A DNA stretch of 64,000 bases from Paracidovorax wautersii (GCF_031453675.1 NZ_JAVIZX010000001.1:4300001-4364000); one strand, 5' to 3'; counted from the first letter of the stretch, positions 1 through 6,751 are shown. The notes: generated from the sequence alone by a model not told the origin. A program made the numbers and translations.

Positions 1-122
1 TCGATGGTGAATTGACGTTCTCCACCGTCTTTCTTGGCGATTGCCGCCGTCCGGCGGACTGCTTCGTGGTCTTCGAGGCTCCGAACAAGTCTCCAGACGC
101 TTTCGGGGATTGGCTTGTGCAT
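1..122 (-). CDS. partial hypothetical protein at left edge
   Basis: An open frame from ATG at 122 runs off the left edge and reads MHKPIPESVWRLVRSLEDHE at its start. Its amino-acid mix (W, R, E, D) looks natural. It has no clear Shine-Dalgarno. A second open frame, starting at ATG 166 behind a good AAGGAAAG site, also runs off the edge; its serine- and glutamine-rich product looks less natural. I cannot decide between them. By position, downstream of an Arc-like gene as in the P22 arc-ant arrangement, an antirepressor is possible, but nothing in the sequence proves it. Confidence 0.35.
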   Translation of the reverse strand, partial: MHKPIPESVWRLVRSLEDHEAVRRTAAIAKKDGGERQFTI

Positions 123-200
123 ACAGATGATTGTGCTGCAGCGATCTGCTGGGTAGAATTCGCCATGTTGCTTTCCTTGTGATAGGGGTTTGCTTCAACC

Positions 201-240
201 AAAGCCTCGGTTGTTCCACCAACCGGGGCTTTTTCTTTTT
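201..240 (+). terminator. intrinsic terminator
   Basis: A stem of about 11 bp (arms near 201-214 and 219-230) is followed by a T-rich tract on the plus strand. On the minus strand the same hairpin sits just after the stop of the 240-410 gene, but with a weaker T tract, so it may work in both directions. Confidence 0.7.
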
Positions 241-410
241 CAGGCGGCTTCCGCATGCCGCGCCTCCTGGGACTCCTTGGCCTGCGCCAGGAACTTGTTG
301 ACCAGCCAATTCATGGAGCGGTCTTGCTCCTTGGCCTGGGCCTTAATCCATTCATGCACCTGGGTTTGCAGCCTGACCTTCAGCTGCTCGCCCGCTTGAG
401 TTGATTTCAT
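240..410 (-). CDS. ribbon-helix-helix (Arc-like) DNA-binding protein
   Basis: This 56-residue protein reads as an Arc/MetJ-type ribbon-helix-helix repressor. Residues 8-14 (EQLKVRL) form the likely DNA-contacting strand. They are followed by a helix with EWIKAQAKEQ, the turn residues DRSMNWLV and a second helix. The start ATG at 410 has a strong AAGGAAG site. It is divergent from a second Arc-like gene at 504. The 94 bp between them hold three 13-bp repeats that are the likely operators. The pair recalls the Mnt/Arc immunity circuit of P22, which is an inference from layout only. Confidence 0.75.
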   Translation of the reverse strand: MKSTQAGEQLKVRLQTQVHEWIKAQAKEQDRSMNWLVNKFLAQAKESQEARHAEAA

Positions 411-426
411 GGCTTCCTTTCATGAA

Positions 427-490
427 CCTAAATGGTCCACGCCACCAATGTACCTTTTAGGTCCATTGTCGTCAACACCTATTTGGTCCA
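427..490. promoter_or_regulatory. three-repeat operator between divergent ribbon-helix-helix genes
   Basis: Three 13-bp direct repeats occur at 427-439 (CCTAAATGGTCCA), 453-465 (CCTTTTAGGTCCA) and 478-490 (CCTATTTGGTCCA). They start 26 and 25 bp apart, so they lie on roughly the same helix face every 2.5 turns. They share CCT-N4-GGTCCA. They fill the gap between the 410 and 504 starts, where promoters for both genes must lie. Binding by one or both Arc-like proteins is inferred. Confidence 0.65.
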
Positions 491-503
491 TCATCCGCAC
501 CCG

Positions 504-962
504 ATGAAGCAGACCGACCCGCAGTACAAGCTCCGAATCCCCCCCGATCTGAAAGAGCAGATCGAGATTGCCGCCAAGGCATCGGGGCGCTCCATGAACG
601 CCGAAATAGTTGCTCGGCTGCTCTCAACCTTTACGGCAGAACGCGCATTCGTAAGTACGCAGGAGCCGTGGGAGGTGGCTGCAGCGAAAGCCAGGAGCGC
701 CCTGGATCCCCTCGAAGACCAATTCCAGCGGGCACGCGCTGAGTTGGAAGCTGCAAGCCCAAACGCCATGGCGAAGCGCATGATTGAAGAAATGCGCGCG
801 CAAGAGCAGGCCGACCTCAAAAAGCTAATCGCAGACGCAATGGGTCCAACCATTGAAGACCAGATCCATAGAGCCATGGAAGACCAGCGCAAGTGGCTGG
901 AAGAAATGGCGAACGTCGGCATCGTCAATCGCGCCATGAAAAGCAAGCCGGCGAAGAAGTAG
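504..962 (+). CDS. Arc family DNA-binding protein with coiled-coil tail
   Basis: A 152-residue protein. Residues 6-45 form an Arc-type ribbon-helix-helix: strand KLRIPPDLKEQIEIAAKASG, then RSMNAEIVARLL, the hallmark of Arc and Mnt. Residues 70-150 are charged and probably helical, with a likely coiled coil for oligomerisation. The ATG at 504 is chosen because the fold begins there; an in-frame ATG at 432 would place coding sequence over the operator repeats. No good Shine-Dalgarno precedes 504. It probably represses its own promoter and the divergent gene. Confidence 0.75.
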   Translation: MKQTDPQYKLRIPPDLKEQIEIAAKASGRSMNAEIVARLLSTFTAERAFVSTQEPWEVAAAKARSALDPLEDQFQRARAELEAASPNAMAKRMIEEMRAQEQADLKKLIADAMGPTIEDQIHRAMEDQRKWLEEMANVGIVNRAMKSKPAKK

Positions 963-1001
963 CCCTCGACAATCCAAAACTCAGCCAACCTAGGAGCCGC
1001 A

Positions 1002-1244
1002 ATGAGCCAAGCCTTCTTGTCGCAATCCATCGCCGTCATAGATAGCGCCGGCCAGCACCGTTCTGTCGAGGTCTGGACAACCCCGATTCAACACAAAGCG
1101 CTGCCGAGCAGCGTCAAGATCATCAACGGCACGGACGAATTCTTCGTGGATGGCCAGTCAGTGAACAAGCTCAAGGACGGCACTTACCAGGTCGTTCAGA
1201 CCGATGAAATCCTTACTCCGCTGCCTGAGCAAGGTGACGACTGA
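1002..1244 (+). CDS. hypothetical protein
   Basis: An 80-residue protein of unknown function, with AGGAG spaced correctly before ATG 1002. It has no membrane segment and no recognised motif. The pattern of short beta-like stretches (SIAVIDSAG, SVKIING, EFFVDGQSV) suggests a small beta fold. It lies 40 bp after the Arc-like gene on the same strand and is followed at once by a terminator, so it probably ends that transcript. Confidence 0.6.
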   Translation: MSQAFLSQSIAVIDSAGQHRSVEVWTTPIQHKALPSSVKIINGTDEFFVDGQSVNKLKDGTYQVVQTDEILTPLPEQGDD

Positions 1245-1270
1245 GCTCCCCCGCCTTGCCTCCAAACAGC

Positions 1271-1295
1271 AAAGCCCTCTTAGGAGGGCTTTTTC
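1271..1295 (+). terminator. intrinsic terminator after the 1002-1244 gene
   Basis: The hairpin has AAAGCCCTC and GAGGGCTTT arms with a short loop, then a run of T. It closes the plus-strand transcript that begins at the Arc-like gene. Confidence 0.85.
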
Positions 1296-1370
1296 ACGTT
1301 CAAGTGCCGCTGTAAGTTTCGCGAAGGTGGATGATGTATGGTTACATCTACACACAATCGGAGCATGTGA

Positions 1371-2036
1371 ATGAAATGTCAGCACTGCGACATCGCCTTT
1401 AGTCCCAAAACTGCTGACGCTTACTTTGACGCAAGCGGAGCGCTGAGTCTTCCAACAGATGGGGTGTGGATGGTGCGTCTTTCCGTTTGCCCAGAATGTC
1501 ACAAACCGACTATCCATCTACACACCCGCACTGGGCACCTTCCTCTGTTCATGACCGACGGAATCTGCGTGTATCCAAACGGCCAAACTTCCCGAACTGC
1601 CGAGAAAGAAGTACCCGCTGAAGTTGCCAAGGATTTCAACGAAGCCGCAGCCGTTTTCCCAATAAGTGCGCAAGCTTCAGCCGCTCTAAGCCGCCGATGC
1701 CTTCAGCACGTTCTTGAACACGCAGGTTTCAGCCACAAGGATCTCAGCAAAGCGATTGAGGCGGCAATAGCGTCCGGCATCCCTTCGTATCTCGCTGAGG
1801 GTTTAGACGCAATCCGGAACATCGGGAATTTCGCCGCTCATCCAACGAAAGATAAAAACACTGGAGAAATCGTGCCAGTTGAGCCCGCTGAAGCGGAATG
1901 GAATCTTGACGTGCTTGAACTTTTGTTTGACTTCTACTTCATCCAACCAGCGGTCGCACTCAGTCGCACTGAGGCGCTAAATGCAAAGCTCGAGGCTGCC
2001 GGCAAGAAACCTATGAAAACCGCATCCAAGGACTGA
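1371..2036 (+). CDS. DUF4145 protein with N-terminal zinc ribbon
   Basis: A 221-residue protein. The N-terminus has CxxC pairs (C3/C6 and CPEC near 42-45), a likely zinc ribbon. Residues about 95-200 match the DUF4145 helical domain: a conserved RRCLQHVLEHAGF helix and a region reading IRNIGNFAAHP, where the N..H pattern is typical. DUF4145 domains occur alone and attached to restriction or nuclease proteins; their biochemical role is not established. It lies in the prophage cargo island and couples to the next gene, which starts 1 bp after its stop. A defence role is possible but not shown. Confidence 0.75.
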   Translation: MKCQHCDIAFSPKTADAYFDASGALSLPTDGVWMVRLSVCPECHKPTIHLHTRTGHLPLFMTDGICVYPNGQTSRTAEKEVPAEVAKDFNEAAAVFPISAQASAALSRRCLQHVLEHAGFSHKDLSKAIEAAIASGIPSYLAEGLDAIRNIGNFAAHPTKDKNTGEIVPVEPAEAEWNLDVLELLFDFYFIQPAVALSRTEALNAKLEAAGKKPMKTASKD

Positions 2037-2037
2037 A

Positions 2038-2331
2038 ATGATCTTCACCCTGAATATAGACAAAGAGATCCCCGGCCACTACTCCGCCCATGTGAGCGAA
2101 GGACAGCAGGAAATTTTCAGTTCGAGCCACGCTTCTATCGCTGAAGCCATCGCGAAGCACGGCGCTGACAGCGCTGCCGACGCTGTCGCCTTCAACGTCT
2201 GGTATGGCTGGGTCAGCATCGGAACGATCGGCGTCAATGAGATGCGGACCAAGTCCGCAGAGTTGGCTACTGAACTTGTGCGACGCGCAGCCATGGTGGA
2301 AGAAGCTCTTCGGATTCGGGACCACTCCTGA
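2038..2331 (+). CDS. hypothetical protein
   Basis: A 97-residue protein of unknown function. Its ATG follows the DUF4145 stop by one base, so the two are probably translated together. The first 60 residues (FTLNIDKEIPGHYSAHVSEG and following) suggest a beta-alpha fold, and the C-terminus is a charged helix. It has no membrane segment or cysteine motif. It converges with the minus-strand gene at 2372, separated by a terminator. Confidence 0.6.
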   Translation: MIFTLNIDKEIPGHYSAHVSEGQQEIFSSSHASIAEAIAKHGADSAADAVAFNVWYGWVSIGTIGVNEMRTKSAELATELVRRAAMVEEALRIRDHS

Positions 2332-2335
2332 AATG

Positions 2336-2358
2336 AAAAAACCCGCCTTGGCGGGTTG
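2336..2358 (-). terminator. intrinsic terminator between convergent genes
   Basis: ACCCGCC and GGCGGGT arms with a 4-base loop. Read on the minus strand it ends in six T, so it terminates the 2372-2638 gene and perhaps the toxin-like operon behind it. Confidence 0.8.
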
Positions 2359-2371
2359 TGCGTGTACGGGA

Positions 2372-2638
2372 TCAGGGGTTCTCGTTGAACCGCTTCTTGA
2401 ACTCGAATTCCAGTTCCTGGCAGCCGCTGGTCCCTGCAGCCTGAGCCCGGGGCGCTTTGCCACTCAGCGACATCCAGCACTGCACGATCGCGGCGCGCCC
2501 CTCTGTCTTCGCTTTGCCATCGACGGAATTGTTCATCCAGGTAGTGACCGCCATCAGCACGCCGACCGCCACTACAGGAAGCGCGAAGGCCAATTTCACG
2601 CCCCAACTCATGCCCTGCTTGGGCTTGTTCTGTTCCAT
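2372..2638 (-). CDS. small single-pass membrane protein
   Basis: An 88-residue protein with one hydrophobic helix at about residues 13-32 (GVKLAFALPVVAVGVLMAVT) and a soluble tail containing two cysteines (QCW and SGCQ). ATG 2638 is preferred because GAGG lies 6 bases upstream; the in-frame ATG at 2644 has no room for a site. The function is unknown. It lies downstream of the Panacea operon on the same strand and could share its transcript. Confidence 0.6.
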   Translation of the reverse strand: MEQNKPKQGMSWGVKLAFALPVVAVGVLMAVTTWMNNSVDGKAKTEGRAAIVQCWMSLSGKAPRAQAAGTSGCQELEFEFKKRFNENP

Positions 2639-2776
2639 CTGCATCCTCGTTTCAACACAAGGATGCTAGCTGAGCTTTGCGGATCAAAACACCCCGTATC
2701 GCCAGGCGAAGTACAGCGCGGCTGCAACGCCGACGACGGAGAGGATGGTCATCGCGCGAGCCATGTGCTGTGCCAG

Positions 2777-3181
2777 CTAATGGTCATAGAGATTGAACGC
2801 CCGATCAAACCAGACCACATGAAAAACCTCGTTGGTCCGAAAGCCGACCATCGGCGCCATACCGTGGAACCTGAAAGCATAGATGGTCACATCAGCCGTT
2901 AAAGCCGAAGGAAAGCGCCCTTTGATTGAGCTGCGATCGATCGCTTCAAATCCTTGCTTGTGGCGATGAGCTTGCGAAAGCTCTTGCCATGTCTGCTGAC
3001 TCATCTCATGAATGCGGTCTGCAAACGCCGCTTTTTCCTCCAGCGTACATTTGGAGAGGCAATGGTCCTTCTGCAGGTGCTCAAGGCAAAACTTGGGGCG
3101 CATCCGCTGCGACGAACCTGCACTGGAATCACTCGGGCGGATTCGATCGCCCTTCGACGGCTGCGGCGCCTTGATTTTCAC
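2777..3181 (-). CDS. putative toxin partner of the Panacea protein
   Basis: A 134-residue protein. The first 40 residues are basic and proline-rich. The middle (CLEHLQKDHCLSKCTLEEKA) has three cysteines and two histidines that could bind zinc. The C-terminus ends in a conserved-looking strand pattern, TIYAFRFHGMAPMVGFR then FHVVWFDRAFNLYDH. This recalls small RelE-like or otherwise compact proteins encoded beside Panacea domains, but I cannot name a family. It begins 7 bp after the Panacea stop, so they form one operon. In known panAT systems the antitoxin is encoded upstream and the toxin downstream, which matches. Confidence 0.5.
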   Translation of the reverse strand: MKIKAPQPSKGDRIRPSDSSAGSSQRMRPKFCLEHLQKDHCLSKCTLEEKAAFADRIHEMSQQTWQELSQAHRHKQGFEAIDRSSIKGRFPSALTADVTIYAFRFHGMAPMVGFRTNEVFHVVWFDRAFNLYDH

Positions 3182-3187
3182 GGCTTT

Positions 3188-3625
3188 TCAGTGAACAAGC
3201 GTTCTGAAAAAGTCTCGCATTGCGCCGTGAGAAATCACGCTGTCAGGTGCCTGTCCATAGGCCGTGACCCACGGGGCTTCCTCATGCGTCATGTTTCTCA
3301 GCTTCCATGCTGAGTATTGCCCATAAACCTGATAAACCTCAGCCAACAATTCTTGCTCTGCGTTTGTCAGCGCGTCCAAGTCACATTGAGCGCGAGGGAT
3401 GGGATTGCCACCATGCTGCTTGTAGTCGCGATATACCTCTGCGACGACAGGACCATGTGTCCACGCGCGAATCTCATTCTCAAACAACGGTCGATCAAAC
3501 AGAGCCAGGTGGAAGCCTTGCGCGTAATACAAAAGCTTTTGAAGCTTCAGATTCGATACATCATCTCCAGCCTCGTCCTCGGCAAGCGAAAGAAAGTATC
3601 GAGCGACGTTCGATACATCGGCCAT
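3188..3625 (-). CDS. Panacea (SocA/GepA, DUF4065) domain antitoxin-like protein
   Basis: A 145-residue single-domain protein. Its N-terminus, VARYFLSLAEDEAGDDVSNL, is followed by KLQKLLYYAQGFHLAL, the family hallmark. Further on are RAWTHGPVVAEVYRDYK and a C-terminal helix ending NMTHEEAPWVTAY. Panacea domains are known antitoxins that neutralise many unrelated toxins; Caulobacter SocA instead delivers its toxin to a protease. ATG 3625 has GGAG at good spacing. The gene leads a two-gene operon with 2777-3181 and is preceded by a perfect DnaA-box sequence. The operon sits between tail genes, a typical moron position. Confidence 0.85.
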   Translation of the reverse strand: MADVSNVARYFLSLAEDEAGDDVSNLKLQKLLYYAQGFHLALFDRPLFENEIRAWTHGPVVAEVYRDYKQHGGNPIPRAQCDLDALTNAEQELLAEVYQVYGQYSAWKLRNMTHEEAPWVTAYGQAPDSVISHGAMRDFFRTLVH

Positions 3626-3670
3626 TGACAATTCTCCAGTTGGGTAAGTTGCACACACTTTCAACACCGG

Positions 3671-3679
3671 TTATCCACA
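3671..3679. promoter_or_regulatory. consensus DnaA-box sequence upstream of the Panacea operon
   Basis: TTATCCACA matches the DnaA-box consensus TTATNCACA exactly. It lies 46 bp upstream of the Panacea start, in the probable promoter region. A chance match is possible in 64 kb. Confidence 0.4.
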
Positions 3680-3753
3680 GGTGGTGCACAGTTTTGTACA
3701 GATCATACTCTCAAGCTGCCGCGGCCTTTATGTCATCGTGCGAGCACCCTCTC

Positions 3754-4062
3754 TTACTTCTTCTGCTGCCGCTCCATCTCCTTGAGCGCCGCACCCTCCA
3801 GCACCTCAAGGTCTTCCAGCAGCGCATCCCACTCGTCGGGCGCCAGGCCCAGGCGGTCCATCAGGGGATAGACAGCCTCCCAGCGCAGGCCGCCGATCCG
3901 CCAGCGCGTGCCCAGCCTGCGGAAAAAATGAAACGCCCGGCTGTTTTCCGGCCAGATGTACACCGGATCGTCGTCTTCGTAGTCCTCCAGGGAAAGCCCG
4001 TGCGCATCGAGCTCTTCCTGAGTCGGGAGCCGCTGGTACAGCGCGGCCCCCAGCTCCCTCAG
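3754..4062 (-). CDS. tail assembly chaperone GT, T part (DUF1799-like), made by -1 frameshift
   Basis: This is the 102-residue extension read after a -1 slip at GGGAAAC (4062-4068). It continues without a stop to KEMERQQKK. The C-terminal half, with PENSRAFHFFRRLGTRWRIG, matches DUF1799-type phage proteins encoded between tail chaperone and tape measure. There is no good independent start: GTG codons exist in frame but without a ribosome site, whereas the frame is open right back to the slippery site. In lambda, G and GT coat the tape-measure protein and recruit the tail tube protein. The tape-measure gene itself is not next door; the cargo island lies there instead. Confidence 0.75.
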   Translation of the reverse strand: MRELGAALYQRLPTQEELDAHGLSLEDYEDDDPVYIWPENSRAFHFFRRLGTRWRIGGLRWEAVYPLMDRLGLAPDEWDALLEDLEVLEGAALKEMERQQKK

Positions 4063-4376
4063 TTTCCCAAGCGGGCGCCGGCGTTCTGCTCGATGTACTT
4101 GTCCACGATGGCCCGAGCGCTGCCGAGGTAGTTCTTCACCAGCTTGCCGACGTTCTCGTCGCCGAAGGCATCGGACAGCTCCCAGCCGGAAACAACATCC
4201 AGCACCAGGGCCGTGTCGTCGCTGTAGTTGGAGATGTTCTCGATGAACGTCTTGAAGTCATCGGCGGTGCGATGCTTGAACGTGAATTCGATCTTCTGCG
4301 CCTTCTTGCCAGGCACAGGGATGTCCACCTTGGCGGTGAAAGTGGGCACTGCGTCGAGGGAAAATTCTTTGATCAT
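4059..4376 (-). CDS. tail assembly chaperone G
   Basis: A 105-residue protein beginning MIKEFSLDAVPTFTAKVDIP. It fits the phage tail-assembly chaperone family encoded directly after the tail tube gene. The last codons are TTG GGA AAC TGA; G GGA AAC is a canonical -1 slippery heptamer immediately before the stop. Ordinary termination gives G, and slippage gives the 207-residue G-T fusion. The relative amounts of the two proteins matter for tail assembly in lambda. It follows the tail tube gene by 90 bp with a hairpin between. Confidence 0.85.
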   Translation of the reverse strand: MIKEFSLDAVPTFTAKVDIPVPGKKAQKIEFTFKHRTADDFKTFIENISNYSDDTALVLDVVSGWELSDAFGDENVGKLVKNYLGSARAIVDKYIEQNAGARLGN

Positions 4377-4432
4377 TTTTTGCTTTCAGGTCTGAGAAAA
4401 AGACCCTCGCCGCATACGGTCGGCGGGGCATG

Positions 4433-4450
4433 AAAAGGCCCCGGAGGGCC
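4433..4450 (-). terminator. hairpin between tail tube gene and G
   Basis: GGCCCTCCGGGGCC-type stem followed by four T on the minus strand. A weak terminator or attenuator that would lower G/GT expression relative to tail tube. Confidence 0.5.
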
Positions 4451-4465
4451 GGTGGCAGCGCGAGA

Positions 4466-5122
4466 TCAGGCGACGGTGCCGCTGTAGCGCGTGGGGCGTG
4501 CGCGGCCATTGAAGGACACACGCAGACGGTTGATCTGGCCTTCTTGCAGCACAGGGATGGGGTTCATGGCCACATAGCAGGGCATGTACGTGGGGTTCTT
4601 GTTGCCCTTCATCAGGATGCGCAGGGCGGTCTCGGACTGCTCGTCCGACGCCTTCAGCACGGCGGCGTAGCCGGGGGTCTCGATGTCGTCATCGATCTCG
4701 ATCGTGTAGCCGGTCGCGCTGAAGCCGTTGTTGATCTGGTACTCGTTCTCGTCTTCCAAGAACTCGTACGTCACGGGCTTGGGCTCGCCGCCGCTGGTGT
4801 TGGGGTTCATGACCTTCGGCACCTGCGTCCATGCCGTGATCTTGCGGAACGAGCCAGCGCTGGAGCCTGGCGGGAACGAGGCGGTGCTGGTGGTGTCGAT
4901 GTTCACCAGGGCAAACGTGGTGGCGGACAGCTGATCCACCTTGAAGATGCGACGGTTGAGCTTGGTCCAGCCAGTCGTCAGTTCCACGATGTCGCCGTCG
5001 GCCAAGCCGTGGGCCGCCGCGGTGACAACGCCCTCTGCGGCATTGCTGATGTCAGTGACAACGATGGACGGGCCGAAGCCCGTAGCGATGGCGAACGTTG
5101 CGCCTTTCGGGAGTTGAGCCAT
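4466..5122 (-). CDS. major tail tube protein (Phage_tail_3 type)
   Basis: A 218-residue protein, MAQLPKGATFAIATGFGPSI at the start. It has the size and position of siphophage tail tube subunits: after head-tail joining genes and before G. The central part (VYEFLED-like PKPVTYEFLEDENEYQINN) and the C-terminal beta-rich part fit that family. Many copies would form the tail tube through which DNA passes. A hairpin with six T lies just upstream of the ribosome site, so transcription probably depends on antitermination. Confidence 0.85.
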   Translation of the reverse strand: MAQLPKGATFAIATGFGPSIVVTDISNAAEGVVTAAAHGLADGDIVELTTGWTKLNRRIFKVDQLSATTFALVNIDTTSTASFPPGSSAGSFRKITAWTQVPKVMNPNTSGGEPKPVTYEFLEDENEYQINNGFSATGYTIEIDDDIETPGYAAVLKASDEQSETALRILMKGNKNPTYMPCYVAMNPIPVLQEGQINRLRVSFNGRARPTRYSGTVA

Positions 5123-5140
5123 GGTGGGCCTTTCGCGATG

Positions 5141-5160
5141 AAAAAAGCCCCTTGCGGGGC
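5141..5160 (-). terminator. intrinsic terminator upstream of the tail tube gene
   Basis: GGCCCCGCAAGGGGCTTTTTT on the minus strand: a 5-bp GC stem, a tight loop and six T. It lies inside the late operon, 20 bp before the tail tube start. Confidence 0.75.
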
Positions 5161-5237
5161 CGATTTCTGCGAGGCGTCATGGCTGCGAGTCCCGGCGGGA
5201 GTGGCAGGCCTGCGAGGCAGGGTGATGGATCGGGAGG

Positions 5238-5333
5238 TCAGGCTTGCTTTTGCAGCCATGCCTCCCAGGCGGAAATTGCGCCCTTCGCGAGGCGGATCAG
5301 CGCTTCGTGCAGGGTCTTGGTGTGTGGGCTCAT
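5238..5333 (-). CDS. 31-residue small protein
   Basis: A short frame beginning MSPHTKTLHEALIRLAKGA that overlaps the stop of the tail completion gene as ATGA, the same coupling used throughout the head-tail genes. It would form one amphipathic helix. Its function is unknown. The coupling is the main evidence. Confidence 0.5.
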   Translation of the reverse strand: MSPHTKTLHEALIRLAKGAISAWEAWLQKQA

Positions 5334-5686
5334 CGGGCTCCCCAGATGGAAAAGTCTTGTCGGGCTCCGTGGAGCTTCGTGTCTGGCTCGTAGGTGCCAA
5401 TGGCGGCGCCCAGCGTTTCGCACTGGAGTCCTTCAGCAAGGATCAGCGCGGTCTCCGCCTGAAGAATCAGGCTCTTCGCCTCCGCCGGCGTGCCCGCCCA
5501 TGCGGCCACCTGGATGCGGGCGTTCTGCTTGTCGGGCACCGCGTCATCGACGTAGTTGAGGCCCTTGCCTCCCACCTGTTGGCAAACGAACCGTGGGGCT
5601 ATCGCGTCGTGAGGCGCGACATTCCAGTGGACGCCGCCAGCGACTAACGGTCGCAGCGCGTCACGAATGAGGACTTCCATGGTCAT
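5330..5686 (-). CDS. tail completion protein (DUF3168)
   Basis: A 118-residue protein. It resembles DUF3168 proteins, which include tail terminator or completion proteins of lambda- and HK97-like phages: an N-terminal helix (VLIRDALRPLV), then RIQVAAWAGTPAEAKSLILQ and a C-terminal DFSIWGAR strand. It caps the tail tube where it joins the head. It overlaps the gp10-like gene upstream (GTCATGACAGG region, 4 bp) and the small protein downstream. Confidence 0.8.
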   Translation of the reverse strand: MTMEVLIRDALRPLVAGGVHWNVAPHDAIAPRFVCQQVGGKGLNYVDDAVPDKQNARIQVAAWAGTPAEAKSLILQAETALILAEGLQCETLGAAIGTYEPDTKLHGARQDFSIWGAR

Positions 5687-6111
5687 GACAGGCCCACCTT
5701 GATGCGTTCTCTCATCGTCTCTTTCGCGGCCAGGACCGCCGCATCTCGCACAGCGTCATAGCCGGGCCGAAGGAATGGTTGCGCGGCCATGCGGCTGGTG
5801 CCGAACTCCACGAATCGGGCGTAGAAAGCGTCCTTCCGGTTCCACGAGATGCGATAGCGCGCCGATCCGTCGCCGGACTGCTCGCGCATGTAGGCCTGAT
5901 AGATTCTGTCGCGCAGATTTCCGGGCTGAAACGTCTGCTTCTTGCCCTTCGTGCTGTGCGGCTTGTCGGAGACCGGGGCGCGCTGTCGCACCTCGTCGTA
6001 AAACACCTGCGCTCCAGCCTGGGCTGCTGGACGCGCCGCCTTCTTCGCGGCGTCCTTCACCCTGTCCATGCGCGCGTTGATGCGGCTGAAGTCGAACGAG
6101 GCCGTGATCAC
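5683..6111 (-). CDS. HK97 gp10-like head-tail joining protein
   Basis: A 142-residue protein with the family pattern AAQAGAQVFYDEVRQRAP near residue 30 and YARFVEFGTSRMAAQPFLRP near residues 100-119. The FVEFGTS..MxAxPFLRP motif is characteristic of HK97 gp10. It joins tail to head during assembly. It sits in the standard order gp6-like, head closure, gp10-like, tail completion, tail tube, with 4-bp overlaps on both sides. Confidence 0.9.
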   Translation of the reverse strand: MITASFDFSRINARMDRVKDAAKKAARPAAQAGAQVFYDEVRQRAPVSDKPHSTKGKKQTFQPGNLRDRIYQAYMREQSGDGSARYRISWNRKDAFYARFVEFGTSRMAAQPFLRPGYDAVRDAAVLAAKETMRERIKVGLS

Positions 6112-6434
6112 GTCACCACCTCACAAACAAGGTCCAAGTGCTCGCGCCCAGCGGCGTCGGGCAACACAGCGACGATGGAGTAATTCACTCCGCCGTGCAG
6201 CACGCGCATGCCGGCGGCAATGTCGGTGCGGTAACGGATGCGGATGGACGTTTTCACGATGGAGGCCTCGGCGTCAGCCTTGATCGCGCCGAGGCCCGAC
6301 AGGTTGCGGATGCTGGCCCAGGCCTTGGTCACGTCGTCCCAGGCATCCGGCAGGGGCGTGCCCCAGTCGTCGGTGCCTGCGCCCTTGCGCTGGATGGTGA
6401 TGCGGCGGTTCAGGTCTCCGGCGTCTAGCGTCAT
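6108..6434 (-). CDS. phage head closure protein
   Basis: A 108-residue protein starting MTLDAGDLNRRITIQRKGAG, the usual opening of the head closure (SPP1 gp16-like) family. A central segment has DVTKAWASIRNLSG and IRIRYRTDIAAGMRV. It plugs the connector and provides the docking surface for the tail. It overlaps its neighbours by 4 bp. Confidence 0.9.
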   Translation of the reverse strand: MTLDAGDLNRRITIQRKGAGTDDWGTPLPDAWDDVTKAWASIRNLSGLGAIKADAEASIVKTSIRIRYRTDIAAGMRVLHGGVNYSIVAVLPDAAGREHLDLVCEVVT

Positions 6435-6751
6435 GCGAGCACCTTTCTGCGCAGCGGGGCGAGCAGCGCGGTGATCGGCGGCGGCAGCCGGCCGTCTTCA
6501 AACGCTTTCTTCTCGTCGCCGCTCGGGTAGCGGTAGAGGTAGCCGACCAGCAGGAGTACCGCGGCGCGCACGGTGGGCCGCACCTGGGCGTCTGCGCCCT
6601 CTTCCGCCGGCAGGTAAGGCGACACGCCGTTGAGATGGAGGGTGACGCGCTCGCATGCCGCGGCCAGCTTGAGGGTCAGGTCGCCGTCCGCGTCCGGGCC
6701 GTCGATGCGCAGGTGTTGCTTCACCTCTTCGAGAGTGGCGAGCGGGGTCAT
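6431..6751 (-). CDS. head-tail connector protein (gp6-like)
   Basis: A 106-residue all-helical protein with LEEVKQHLRIDGPDADGDLT near the start, the typical signature of HK97 gp6 / phi family connector adaptors, and a C-terminal VGYLYRYPSGDEKKAFEDG segment. It forms the ring beneath the portal. It overlaps the repeat protein upstream and head closure downstream by 4 bp. Confidence 0.9.
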   Translation of the reverse strand: MTPLATLEEVKQHLRIDGPDADGDLTLKLAAACERVTLHLNGVSPYLPAEEGADAQVRPTVRAAVLLLVGYLYRYPSGDEKKAFEDGRLPPPITALLAPLRRKVLA

